Of a stretch of DNA of 64,000 nt, positions 7,993-17,277 are shown in pieces. The translations under genes and the position numbers were made by a program. Source of the stretch: CAWCDJ01 sp963796675. Its GTDB lineage: Bacteria > Acidobacteriota > Terriglobia > Bryobacterales > Bryobacteraceae. Position 1 is the stretch's first letter; each line of letters starts with the position of its first letter. The stretch lies in assembly GCA_963796675.1 (NCBI GenBank), contig CAWCMS010000001.1:310001-374000 (forward strand). The letters run 5' to 3'. The notes beneath the pieces are model-generated. The model did no database searches. It saw nothing but the letters and a program-made list of their open reading frames with translations, and was not told where the DNA came from.

Positions 7993-9801
7993 TCCGGCAA
8001 GCCTCGCGCGCGGCCGGTTCACGTACTTTCCGGTGGTCCCTGGGCGGCTGGAGTTTGCCATCGAGGTGCGGCGCGCCATCCTGCGAAGCACGTCCGCAAG
8101 TAGTAGCGCTGGAACTGCCCGCCACGCTGCAGCCGGCGTGGACGCGGGCGGTCGGCCGGCTTCCGGAAATCTCGCTGATCTTCTACCCGGACGAGGCGGG
8201 TGGCGAAGACGAAGCGATCTACGTTCCGGTGGAGCCGGCCGATCCCTTCACCGAAGCCATGCGCACGGCGGTCGAGGTCGGCGCCGAAATTGTATTTGCC
8301 GATCCCGAGGCGGGGCTGCGCCCGCACCTGAAGGATACGTACCCCGACTCGTACGCCATCCGGCACATCGGCCTCGACCGCTACATCGAGGCCTACCGCG
8401 TCTACCCTCAGCCGCGGACCGAGGAGATCGCTCAACACGCCGCCGGGATCGCCTGGAAGCTGCAGGGAGCCGATCCGCAGGCCTCCGTTCTGATGGTGAT
8501 TTCGCTCAACCTGCTCGATCCGCTGCTCGATGCGATGGAAGAGCCGCAGGCGCCCCCGAACGGACGGACCGAACGCGAAGGCGTGGAGCTATTCAACCCC
8601 CACCCGGAATCGCTGGGCGAAATCACCGCCGAGTACCCCGCCCTGCAATGGCGCTACGAACAGTTCCGGCCCCTGCCGACCGATGCCAACCTGATCGACC
8701 GTCGCCACGCCCAGCTGGCGGTCTTCCGTGAGGCGGAAAAGGAATACGAGGCGTCAATACCGGCGAGCGCATCGCCCACTGGCAGCGCCGCCTGCTGGCT
8801 CGCTACACCCGCAACCTGGCGCTGGCCGCCCAGCGATCTTACCGCCGGCATCTTCGACCTCACCGTGGCGGCGCGCGGCATCGCCGACGACAACTACGCC
8901 TGGGACGTCTGGGAGGCGGCCGGCCACTATCCGCCGCAGCGCACCGACGCCGACGTCCTCACGGTCCGGATCTCGGGCGACGAAGTGTGGATCGATACGC
9001 GCCGCATCCGCCTGCGCCGGCGGCTCCCCAGCACCAAGCGACGCCTGCTGCCGTGCGGCCTGAAGCCGCGCAAGAAGGAGAAGATCCCCGGCGAGTGGGC
9101 CAGCCAGCTGGATGGCGCGCAGCATCTGCTCCTATCCGCCGGAGGATCTGGTCATCGAAGACTACGGCCGCTTCCTCAAAAACAAGGGCAAGAGCATCCT
9201 ATCCGAGGAGCGCGTGCGGGTGGAGCCGTTCACTACGTCGATTCTCGACGGCATCGACATGCGCGAGACCATTCGCAAGTGGTACGAGGGCCGCATGTAC
9301 GTACGGCAATTCCAGAAGATCCACGGCGAAGTCGGGTCGGTTGTGGTGATTTTCGACGAGGATCGCGACAATCGCTACCCCTACATGACCACCTGGCTCG
9401 GCGAGAACCAGAACGAATCGGACATGGCGTTCTATTCCACCTTCCCTTTCGACAACCTGGTCGGGCCGGGCATCGGGCGCGCCGAGTACGGCGGCTTTCT
9501 GATGAGCCTGCCGCCGCGCCGCATGTACGACGTCTGGCAGGACGCCGACTACGAATTCGCCGAATCAAAGTCCGAGCGGCTACTGCTGGCGGCGCTCGAC
9601 TATTCGATTCACCACTACGTGGTCTACGTGGCCGCCAAGCCGCCGCGGACCATCTTTAAAACCGTCGCCTCGCGCGTCGGCCGCACCATCATCTATATCC
9701 CGATCGGCCAGCTTTCGCCGGTGTCGCTGAAGAAGATCCGCGTGGTCCACGTACTCGACGGCTACGACAAGCGCGAGATCGCCAAAGATTACCTTTGGTA
9801 A
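7961..9801 (+). CDS. Unrecognised partner of the AAA ATPase (about 610 aa, frameshifted)
   Basis: Protein-like sequence continues from 7961 to 9801 only if four reading-frame changes are accepted, near 8080, 8752, 8840 and 9115. The pieces read smoothly: residues beginning MPGEIDQPIPDPASLARGRF, a middle part with IYVPVEPADPFTEAM and LMVISLNLLDP, a short piece in another frame with NTGERIAHWQRRLLARYTRN, and a C-terminal part with IFDEDRDNRYPYMTTWLGE and YLW at the end. No known motif was recognised and no VWA metal site (DxSxS) is visible. It overlaps the AAA gene by 32 nt. It could also be two genes split near 9112. The frameshifts look like sequence error. Confidence 0.6.
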
Positions 9802-9809
9802 GCCGCTCC

Positions 9810-10865
9810 TCAGTTGCAGGCGATCGATTCCAGGCTGCGAACCTTGGCGGAAAGCGTGGTGCGCTTCAGCCCCAGCATTTCGGCGGCAGCTTTCTTGTTG
9901 CCGCCGGTCTTCTGTAGCGCCTGCTCGAGAATGCTGCGCTCGATGAGTGCCAACGTCCGCTCGTAGTCCAGGCCTCCATCGGGGAGGGCGACCACTGGCG
10001 CGGCGCCGGTTGCCGGCGCGCCGGATGCAGGCATCGCCGGAAGAGGGAAGTCTTCGGCGGTAAGCAGGGGGCGGGGTCCGCTCATCGCCACGGCCATTTC
10101 GACGGCATTTTCCAGTTGGCGGACGTTGCCAGGCCAGTGGTAGGCCGAAAGCCTACGATGGGTATCCGGTGACACGCGCTTCACCGGGAGATCCTCCATG
10201 CGGCAGATTTTTTCCACCAGGTGCTCCGCCAGCAGGGGGATGTCGTCCAGCCGCTCGCGCAGGGGCGGCAGATGAAGGGGAACCACGTTGATTCGGTAAT
10301 AAAGGTCTTCGCGGAACTTGCCGTGGGCGACTCGCTGCGGCAGGTCGCAATTAGTGGCGGCCACGACCCGGACATCGACACGCACTGTCTCCGAACTGCC
10401 GAGCCGCTGGAACTCGCGCTCCTGCAGGACGCGAAGCAGTTTGGCCTGCAGGTCGAAAGGCAGGTCACCGATTTCGTCCAGGAAGAGGGTGCCGCCATTG
10501 GCTTCTTCGAACCTTCCTACGCGGTTCTGTACGGCTCCGGTGAAGGCTCCGCGGACGTGTCCGAAGAGCTCGGCTTCGAGCAGGTTGTCGGGCAGGGCGC
10601 TGCAGTTCACGGCCACCAGCCGGGTGTTGCGGCGGCTGCTCGCCTGGTGCAGAGCTCGCGCCGCCATTTCCTTGCCGGTGCCCGTCTCGCCGGTGATCAG
10701 CACGGTAGCGCGCCGGGACGCGACCATCCGGATCAGGTGGCAGACCTGGCGCATCGCGTGGCTGTCGCCAATGAGCAGCTTTCGCCACTCCTCGACGCCG
10801 ACGTTTTCGGCCAGCCTGACCAGGCTCGCCAGTTCGCTCGCCTCGCGAAGGGGTCTGTCGTCCAT
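9810..10865 (-). CDS. Sigma-54-dependent activator (NtrC/FlrC class, no receiver domain)
   Basis: A bacterial enhancer-binding protein that remodels sigma-54 RNA polymerase. Walker A is GETGTGKE (residues 59-66), the sigma-54 contact loop is GAFTGA (106-111), and Walker B is GTLFLDEIGD. A Fis-type helix-turn-helix lies at the C-terminus (NKKAAAEMLGLKRTTLSAKV). There is no N-terminal receiver domain, only about 30 residues. A start at 10973 is possible by frame, but a near-consensus sigma-28 promoter on this strand at 10882-10908 lies inside that extension, so the ATG at 10865 (351 aa) is chosen. Its place between flagellar genes suggests control of flagellar sigma-54 promoters. Confidence 0.9.
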   Translation of the reverse strand: MDDRPLREASELASLVRLAENVGVEEWRKLLIGDSHAMRQVCHLIRMVASRRATVLITGETGTGKEMAARALHQASSRRNTRLVAVNCSALPDNLLEAELFGHVRGAFTGAVQNRVGRFEEANGGTLFLDEIGDLPFDLQAKLLRVLQEREFQRLGSSETVRVDVRVVAATNCDLPQRVAHGKFREDLYYRINVVPLHLPPLRERLDDIPLLAEHLVEKICRMEDLPVKRVSPDTHRRLSAYHWPGNVRQLENAVEMAVAMSGPRPLLTAEDFPLPAMPASGAPATGAAPVVALPDGGLDYERTLALIERSILEQALQKTGGNKKAAAEMLGLKRTTLSAKVRSLESIACN

Positions 10866-10881
10866 GATTGCGTCACACCAG

Positions 10882-10908
10882 CTATCGGCAGACCATAAGG
10901 AAACTTTA
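10882..10908 (-). promoter_or_regulatory. Sigma-28 (FliA) promoter for the sigma-54 activator gene
   Basis: Read on the minus strand the site is TAAAGTTT, 11 nt, GCCGATAG. It matches the FliA consensus TAAAGTTT-N11-GCCGATAA in 15 of 16 fixed positions with exact spacing. Transcription would start near 10875, about 10 nt before the ATG at 10865. This fixes the start of the activator gene and implies that it is a late gene read by FliA. Confidence 0.8.
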
Positions 10909-10940
10909 GCGGGGAAATTAGAAATTTCTGGAATATGAGC

Positions 10941-10968
10941 TAAAGAACCGCGCCGAACCGGCCGATAT
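10941..10968 (+). promoter_or_regulatory. Sigma-28 (FliA) promoter for flgM-flgN-flgK-flgL
   Basis: The site TAAAGAAC, 12 nt, GCCGATAT matches the FliA consensus in both core boxes, with a spacer one base longer than the classical one. Transcription would begin near 10975. A ribosome site AAGGTGG follows at about 10980 and the flgM ATG is at 10996. It lies 32 bp from the oppositely oriented sigma-28 promoter. Confidence 0.7.
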
Positions 10969-10995
10969 GACATTCAGCCAAGGTGGCGCAACAGC

Positions 10996-11301
10996 ATGAA
11001 AATATACGATCGAAATCTAACGGGGGCCAACCAGGCGGATACCGCACGCGCGGCCGAGACGCAACGGTCCGAACATAGCAGTGGAAGCAAGGCGACCGGC
11101 TCCGGCAGCGCGAGTGGAGATCGGGTGGAGCTATCCGGCGCGTTGGGACAGTTGTCCCAGGCTCTATCGGCGTCCGGTTCCAGCCGGGAGGCGAAGGTGC
11201 AGGCGCTAGCGGCGCAGTATCAGAGCGGAAACTATCAGCCGGATTCGGCGGCGACGAGCCACGCCATGGTATCGGAAGCGGTGGCTTGCGGAGTGAGTTA
11301 G
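10996..11301 (+). CDS. flgM: Anti-sigma-28 factor FlgM
   Basis: FlgM holds FliA inactive until it is exported through the finished hook-basal body. The 101-residue protein has a disordered Ser/Gly-rich N-terminal half, the DRVELSGALGQLSQAL segment, and a C-terminal FliA-binding helix region with KVQALAAQYQSGNYQPDS. This is the usual FlgM pattern and length. It is the first gene after a sigma-28 promoter and is followed 1 nt later by the flgN-like gene. The C-terminus (AVACGVS) is slightly unusual. Confidence 0.88.
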   Translation: MKIYDRNLTGANQADTARAAETQRSEHSSGSKATGSGSASGDRVELSGALGQLSQALSASGSSREAKVQALAAQYQSGNYQPDSAATSHAMVSEAVACGVS

Positions 11302-11302
11302 G

Positions 11303-11638
11303 ATGGCTGGCGGTGCCACCCCGGATCTAGTCGCCGGACGCGAGATGGCAGAGCAGGTCTGCGGGCTCCTGGTGAGTCCCACACCGGAAGCTCTGGAGTC
11401 CTGTGCCGGCTTGCTCGGTGCCGCCGTGGACAAACTGCGGTCCGTCGAAGCGGATGACGACCATGTGGAGGTCCGGCGCCTGTACTTCGCGGTCCGCAAG
11501 GCGGCCAAGCTGCTACAAAATGCAGCGGATTATCACGCGGGCTGGATTTCCTGGCTGGACGCACGGACTGGCGGCTACCAGGCGGGCGGGGAGCCGGAGA
11601 ACATGGCGCGCCGAAGACTGGTTTGTGTGAGAGGGTAG
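11303..11638 (+). CDS. flgN: FlgN-like chaperone for hook-associated proteins
   Basis: FlgN binds FlgK and FlgL and delivers them to the export gate. The 111-residue product is mainly helical and charged, of suitable size, and lies exactly between flgM and flgK, where flgN is expected. Sequence similarity of FlgN proteins is low, so the call relies largely on position. The start is 1 nt after the flgM stop, implying translational coupling. Confidence 0.7.
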   Translation: MAGGATPDLVAGREMAEQVCGLLVSPTPEALESCAGLLGAAVDKLRSVEADDDHVEVRRLYFAVRKAAKLLQNAADYHAGWISWLDARTGGYQAGGEPENMARRRLVCVRG

Positions 11639-11644
11639 GCTGCC

Positions 11645-13084
11645 ATGTCGAATATCCTTGCGTCCCTGCTCACTACCGCCAACACCCTGGCGGCATACAA
11701 CCAGGCGCTTTCGGTGACGCAAAACAACGTGGCCAACGCCTCGACCCCGGGTTACGCCAAAGAACGGGTCACGATGCAGGCGATGGCGTTCGACCCGGCC
11801 TACGGGCTGGATGGGGGGGTGGTCGCAGGCAAGGTGCAGATCCTGCGAGACGACTACGCCGAAACCTCGGTTCGCAGCCAGACCCTTCAGTTGGGCGCGG
11901 CACAGCAGAACGTCACCAACTATACGGCGCTCCAAAACGTCTTCGACATCTCCGGAAACTCTGGAATTCCGGCTGCGCTGAATAATCTGTACGACGCTTT
12001 CTCGGCCTGGGCCCAATCGCCCTCCGACACCGTCGCGCGCCAGACCGTCCTCGACCGTGCTACAGACGTGGCGACCTCCTTCCAGCAGACGGCCACTTCG
12101 CTCAATAAGGTCGCATCTTCAACGGAAGAGCAGATACAGAACACAGTCACACAGATCAACACCCTCGCGGGCCAGTTACGCGACCTGAATTCCAAAGTAA
12201 TGAATGACGCGGCGGCCAACTCGGGGCTGGATGCACAGGTAAACTCGACGCTGGAAGAATTGTCGCAGTACGTCGACTTCACGACGCTCAAGCAGTCCGA
12301 CGGCACGGTAACGGTGTTGATGAACGGGCAGACGCCGCTGGTGGTCGGCGACCAGCAGTACCAGGTGTCGTCTTCCATGTACCAGCCGGATACGCCTCCG
12401 CCCACTTACTCGAACGCCCCGGCACTCGCACGCATCACGGCTTCCGACGGCACGGACATCACCTCCGATACGACCGGCGGACAATTAGGCGCCCTGGTGA
12501 ACTTCCGGAACAGCGTCCTGCCAACTTATATCGGAAGTGCATACCAGGCTGGCGACCTGAACACGATGGCCAAGCAGTTTGCCGACCGGGTCAATCAGGT
12601 TCTGACCGGCGGCGAGGTATCGGACGGCGCCGATCCGGTCTACGGCACGGCACTGTTTACCTATGACACCACCAATGATACGAACGCGGCGCGAACACTA
12701 TCGCTGAACCCCACAATCACCACAGATCAGTTGGCAGCCATCGACCCGGGGCCTCCCGAGGTTGCCAATGGCATTCCCTTGGCCTTAGCGGGGCTTTCGG
12801 ACCCGGCCTCGGCGGACGATGAGATTAGCGGATCGAGTTACGACGCGTTCTATGGATTGATGGCCTCGCGCGCCGGAAGCGCGCTGAATGGCGCCCAGAA
12901 CGATGTCGATGTGCAGCAATCGGCGGTATCGCAGGCGCAGAGTCTGCGCGACCAGACGTCGGGCGTTTCCCTGGACGAAGAGGCGATGATCCTGCTTCAA
13001 TTCCAGCGGGCATACGAGGCGAATTCGAAGCTGATCAGTGTTTTGAGCAGCATCACGGAAACCTTGATCAATATGATCCAGTAG
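11645..13084 (+). CDS. flgK: Flagellar hook-associated protein 1 FlgK
   Basis: FlgK joins hook and filament. The 479-residue protein has the N-terminal rod/hook signature (YNQALSVTQNNVANASTPGYA, residues about 18-38), a heptad-rich coiled region, a variable middle domain, and the conserved C-terminal helix. That helix contains GVSLDEEAMILLQFQRAY and ends ISVLSSITETLINMIQ. Length is within the family range. The ATG lies 6 nt after the flgN-like stop. Base composition and codon use match its neighbours. Confidence 0.95.
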   Translation: MSNILASLLTTANTLAAYNQALSVTQNNVANASTPGYAKERVTMQAMAFDPAYGLDGGVVAGKVQILRDDYAETSVRSQTLQLGAAQQNVTNYTALQNVFDISGNSGIPAALNNLYDAFSAWAQSPSDTVARQTVLDRATDVATSFQQTATSLNKVASSTEEQIQNTVTQINTLAGQLRDLNSKVMNDAAANSGLDAQVNSTLEELSQYVDFTTLKQSDGTVTVLMNGQTPLVVGDQQYQVSSSMYQPDTPPPTYSNAPALARITASDGTDITSDTTGGQLGALVNFRNSVLPTYIGSAYQAGDLNTMAKQFADRVNQVLTGGEVSDGADPVYGTALFTYDTTNDTNAARTLSLNPTITTDQLAAIDPGPPEVANGIPLALAGLSDPASADDEISGSSYDAFYGLMASRAGSALNGAQNDVDVQQSAVSQAQSLRDQTSGVSLDEEAMILLQFQRAYEANSKLISVLSSITETLINMIQ

Positions 13085-13113
13085 ACCTTGGATAGACCTT
13101 GGAGGATTCTGAA

Positions 13114-14036
13114 ATGATCAGCAGCCTGGACCCGACATCGGAGTTGTTCCTGGCGAATCTCTCGCGAGTACAGCAGCGTCTGGCAACAGCGACTCAGCAA
13201 GTCTCTTCGGGAAAGCGTGTTTCTGTCGCCTCCGACGCCCCGGACCAGGTCGATACCATTCTGCAACTGCAGGCCAACGAGAGCCAAAACACGCAGGTGC
13301 AGGCGAATCTGTCGCTCGCGCAGACGACGGCGCAGGCGGCGGACAACGCCCTCAGTTCCTCAATCAACCTGATGGATCGGGCCCTGGTGCTGTCCGACCA
13401 GGGAGCCAGTTCGACGATGAGCGCAGAAAGCCGGCAGAGCATCGCGCAGGAAGTCGAAGGCCTGCTGGAACAGGTGGTCGCCGCCAGCCGAACGCAGGTA
13501 CAAGGGCACTACATTTTCAGCGGAGACTCGTACAATTCCCCGGCCTATCAATTGGATCTTTCCGCTCCGACCGGCGTGGATCAGATCTCAGCCGCTACTG
13601 CCTCCAGCCGCATTCAAGATCCGGCCGGAGGCACGTTCGTGGCTAACAAGACCGCCCAGGACATCTTCGACTCGCGCAATTCGGACGGCACTCCAGCCAC
13701 CGATAATGTCTTCAACGCGCTCAGCACTCTTCGGACCGCACTGCTTAACAACGACACCGACGGCATCGTGAGTTCGACCGATCTGATCAAGAGCTCTCTC
13801 GATCACCTGAACTCGGAAGAGGCGTTTTACGGAACAGTCGAGAGACCGGATTCAGGATGCGGTCAGCTTTCTCCCAGAGCTATGACGTGCAGTTGCAGAC
13901 CGAACTCAGCAACATCCAGGATGCCGATGCTCCCACCGCGATAATGGAACTCACCCAGGCAAATACGCAGCTTCAGGCAGCCTTCCAGATGCAGGCGAAG
14001 ATGCCGCACTCCACGCTGTTCGACTATCTGGGATAA
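13114..14036 (+). CDS. flgL: Flagellar hook-associated protein 3 FlgL (one frameshift)
   Basis: FlgL forms the second layer of the hook-filament junction and is flagellin-like at both ends. Start ATG 13114 has a clear GGAGG at 13101-13105; the in-frame TTG at 13099 is rejected. The N-terminal D0/D1 region reads TSELFLANLSRVQQRLATAT. Near 13845 the frame changes, after EEAFYGTVE. The flagellin-type C-terminus continues in another frame as RIQDAVSFSQSYDVQLQTEL and MELTQANTQLQAAFQ, ending at TAA 14034-14036. Corrected length is about 306 aa. This frameshift marks the left edge of an error-rich stretch. Confidence 0.88.
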
Positions 14037-14039
14037 GGC

Positions 14040-15184
14040 CGGACAGTACGAAAACAGATGCGGAACGAACCGGCTGGTGTTGGTGGTGAGAGGCGTATCG
14101 GATTCGCGAATCCCCATGCCGCCCGCCACATTGCCCTCTTCGTGCCCGATGACCCAACTGCCGATCACCGGATACGAGCCGTCGAAACTCTTGAGCGGCG
14201 CCAGTTCCTGGTAAATGAAGCCCTCGGCCCCATAGTCGCCGCCGGTCTCGAGATCGCTGGCCGGGCTGGTGGAGCGTGATATTCGCGCCTTCGCGTCCCA
14301 GCAGCGGCTTCTTGACCCAGGACATCATAAGCCCGGGACCGTCGAAGCTGCGCCTCCAGCAGATAAGGATGCCGCGGATAAGAGCTTCCACAGCACCGGC
14401 AGCATGCCCTTGTTCGAGAGCAGCATCTTCCAGGCCGGCTCGATCCACACCGTCGGTGCCGCGGAGAGGTGCTTGCCGAACTCCTCCCGCACCATCCACT
14501 CCCAGGGGTAGAGCTTGAACACCGCGCCGAGCGGCCGATCGTCGGGACCCGACGAACGTTCGCGCCGTTCCACCCGATCTCGTCGATCGGGAAGATCGAC
14601 GACGTCAGGCCCGCCTGCTGCGCCGTGTCCTGCAGATAAGTCACGGTCATACCGTCCTCGGCATCGTCCATGGAGCAGAAATCGATGCGGCTGTCCGGCA
14701 GGTACGGCGTCAGTTCCTTCCACAGGGCGATCAGCCGCTCGTGCAGGGAATTGAACTGGTCGCGCTTCGGGAAGCACGTCCTGCAGCCAGTACCACTGCA
14801 CCACCGCCGCCTCCAGCAGCGAGGTGGGCGTATCGGCGTTGTATTCCAGCAGCTTCGGCGGATTCGGTCCGTCGTAAGCAAGATCGAAACGGCCGTAGAG
14901 CGACGGCGGCTCAGCCTCCCAGGAGCTCTCGATCAGCGGCGATCGGCGATCTCCGGAATTGCCCATTCGGCTATACAGCCGGTTGTCGATCACGTGCTGC
15001 GCCGCCGGCAGCGTCATCGCCTCCAGTTCGTTGGTGGCCGCCTCCAGCACGTCCACTTCCTTGGCGGAAAATTCATAAAACGCCGATTCGTTCCAATACG
15101 GCTGCTCGCCGGTATGCCAGGTGAGCCCGTTCTCTTCCACCTTCTGCTGCCAGTTGGCGCGCGGATTCGCCGCGATCCTCGCAT
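14040..15184 (-). CDS. Glutathionylspermidine synthase-like ATP-grasp protein, YgiC type (frameshifted)
   Basis: Pieces in several frames together make one preATP-grasp/ATP-grasp protein of the GspS C-terminal family, like E. coli YgiC/YjfC. In order: NPRANWQQKVEENGLTWHTG, PYWNESAFYEFSAKEVDVLE, SLYGRFDLAYDG with KLLEYNADTPTSLLEAAVVQ, ERLIALWKELTPYLP, GAVFKLYPWEWMVREEFGKH, KPLLGREGANITLHQPG, and IGSWVIGHEEGNVAGGMGIR followed by TNTSRFVPHLF. The ATG at 15184 has an AGGGGG ribosome site and overlaps the upstream lipoprotein stop (TAATG). These proteins ligate amines or peptides using ATP; the substrate of this branch is unknown. The 3' end is approximate. Confidence 0.8.
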
Positions 15185-15534
15185 TATTCCCCCTGCTCCC
15201 GAACTGGGCGGCGCCCGTGGATCCGAAGCCGCCGCGAGTAATCCCGAGGCCGGCGCCGATGGCCGCGCATAGGACTCCGGCGGGCGCCGCATTCACCGCG
15301 CCGCCGCGCGAGACATAGGAGTCCGGTAAGAATCGTAATAGTAAGGATACGGATAGCGGTAGGTCACGGGATACCACGACCCGCCGTAGTAGTAGCCGCC
15401 GCTGCGAACGGCATCCTGGCAGGCCAGTCGCGTTGAAAGCTAGCCGACTCGCAGGGATCCGCGCCGCGCCGGCTGCAGGCCGCCAGCCCCACGGCTGCCA
15501 CCACGGTCAGGGTAACTTCGTACGATTTCCTCAT
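15184..15534 (-). CDS. YgiB-like (DUF1190) lipoprotein, frameshifted
   Basis: A short secreted protein starting MRKSYEVTLTVVAAVGLAAC with a lipobox cysteine at residue 20. It is followed by a Tyr/Gly-rich stretch (GGSWYPVTYRYPYPYYYDSY in another frame) and a C-terminal TRGGFGSTG. E. coli YgiB also ends with a TRGGFG-containing Gly/Ser tail and is encoded directly before ygiC, as here. At least two frame changes are needed. The stop TAA overlaps the ATG of the ATP-grasp gene by one base. Function unknown; the pairing suggests an envelope role. Confidence 0.6.
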
Positions 15535-15560
15535 GAGTCACTATGCTACCGCACGCCGAC

Positions 15561-16291
15561 TCATTTCGGCGTGAAAGTGGACTCCGCCCCGAAGCGCTTG
15601 TAGTTGCTATACGCGATGCGCAGCCGCTCCCGCTGCGGGCCCGGTGCGGAATTGCAGCGTGTCGTCGGCGTAGGTGTAGATCGGAAACCAGTGCTTGCCG
15701 TCGAGCGGTTTGCGGATGGTGGTGAACTGCGGGAACAGGTTCTCCGTCTTCGTGGTGCGGATCTGCGGCACGGCCTGGCCTTCCATGCCGCACGATGTTG
15801 TACTCTTTCTTGTCCACCCAGATCATGCCGTCGAAGAAGCGCTGGCCCTTCCAGAATCTGCCGCGGGTCGCACCTGCAGCACCCAGCAATCCACGCCGTC
15901 CATGGTCTCGTCGCCGCGCGATTTGGTGTCGTAGATTCCACAGCCGGTCCTCGGTCAGCACCAGCGGCTGGATGTCGCGGATATCGTGAAAATCCTCTTC
16001 GGTCAGCATCAGGTACTTCAGGGTATTCTCGGCTTGCCGATCATCTGCTCGGTGCGCTCGTGCGTGGGGCGAGAAGATAATGTCGCGGACCTCGTTATAC
16101 TGTCCGCGCGCGCCGCCGTGGTCGTCCAGTTCCTCGATGGTGACGGTCTGCCGGTAGGTGTATTCGTTGCGCTCGGCCTCGGTTTCGGTTTCGCGGTGGG
16201 CCACCAGTCTGGCCAGGTTCGGCGGCGGATCCTGACCGCGCAGCAGAGGGCAGGCCAGAGGCACGGATGTTAGAATGAGCGCGATGGCCAA
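15561..16291 (-). CDS. Secreted LolA-like outer-membrane lipoprotein-sorting family protein (frameshifted)
   Basis: Fragments read as one exported protein of about 240 residues. A signal peptide-like stretch (AIALILTSVPLACPLLRGQD) is followed by RETETEAERNEYTYRQTVTI, ENTLKYLMLTEEDFHDIRDI, RFFDGMIWVDKKEYNIVR and KPLDGKHWFPIYTYADD, ending with FTPK before the stop at 15561-15563. The pattern is typical of LolA-fold proteins that handle lipids or lipoproteins; the family call is from memory. The start is uncertain (TTG 16291 is one option) and overlaps the divergent CPBP gene. Frame changes lie near 15590, 15790, 15850, 15950 and 16045. Confidence 0.55.
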
Positions 16292-17258
16292 AACGCTCGG
16301 CGGCTTCCGGGCGGCTCTGCTGATCGGCTGGGTCGCGCTGGGCGTGGCGGGCATGTTGTACGCGCGGTGGAAAGGCATTCCAAGCTGGGCGGCTTTGCCG
16401 GTCGATGGCCGCCTTCCTCGTCGAATATCCATTCTATCTGGCTACCGGCGTTTCCGCGGAGTTCGCGAGCGGCTGATCGGGGCATCGTCTGCCGGTTCTT
16501 GCTGGCCGCGGCCGTGCTGCCCTACCTGGCATGCTGTGCCGGGGCGGTGCAATTCCACGTGGGTTTCGGTGGTCCGGCTGGTCGCTCTGGCGCTCGCGTT
16601 CGGCGCTGTGGTACGTCGTGCTGCCGGTGACATCGCGATCGATGTGGCATTTCTGGCGCTGATCGGCGGCAGTGATGCTGGGCGGATATTTCGACCCGGT
16701 CTACCGCTCGGCCTGTACCCGGGCTTCAAGGACCTCGTCATTCTGGGACACGTCACCCTGATCTACATGGCGGTGCTGGTGCTGATGCTGGAGCGGCGCA
16801 TCTACGCGACCGGACTACGGATTTCTGCCCGACCGCACGGGAGTGGCGCATCGGCGTGACGCATTTTCCTCTACTTCCTGCTCTTCGGTCTGCCGCTCTG
16901 GACTGCTGCTGCACGCCGCTGGCACCCGGTAAGCCGGCGACCATCTGGAAGGTCGCCGGCATGTTCCTCGGATTTCTGTGGGTGCTGGCGCTGTCCGAGG
17001 AATTTTTCTTCTGCGGCGTGCTGCAGCAGTGGATCGAAGACTGGACCTGGAGCCGGCATGCGGCCTGCTGATCTACGGCTATCGCTCTTCGGCCTGGTGC
17101 ATCATCGGTTCGCGGCAAGTTCCCGAACTGGCGTGGGTGCTGCTGGCGCGCATGCTGGGCTTGTTCTGCGGCCGCGCGCGCAACCAGGCGGGCAGCATCC
17201 GCGCGGGCATGGTGACACATGCCCTGGTCGTCGCCACCTGGCGCGCCTTCTTCGCTAG
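16284..17258 (+). CDS. CPBP-family intramembrane metalloprotease (frameshifted)
   Basis: A polytopic membrane protein broken into several frames. The N-terminus reads MAKTLGGFRAALLIGWVALG. Later come VTLIYMAVLVLMLERRI and THFLYFLLFGLPLW. The conserved CPBP (CAAX/Abi) motifs follow: SEEFFFCGVLQQ, LFGLVHHRFA and SIRAGMVTHALVVATWR. The first motif is normally EExxxR; here the Arg position is Cys (TGC for CGC), possibly a base error in this poor region. Members cleave proteins within the membrane. A -10-like TAGAAT lies 7 nt before the ATG at 16284. The end at 17258 is approximate. Confidence 0.7.
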
Positions 17259-17277
17259 CGGTACAATCCGTATCTCT

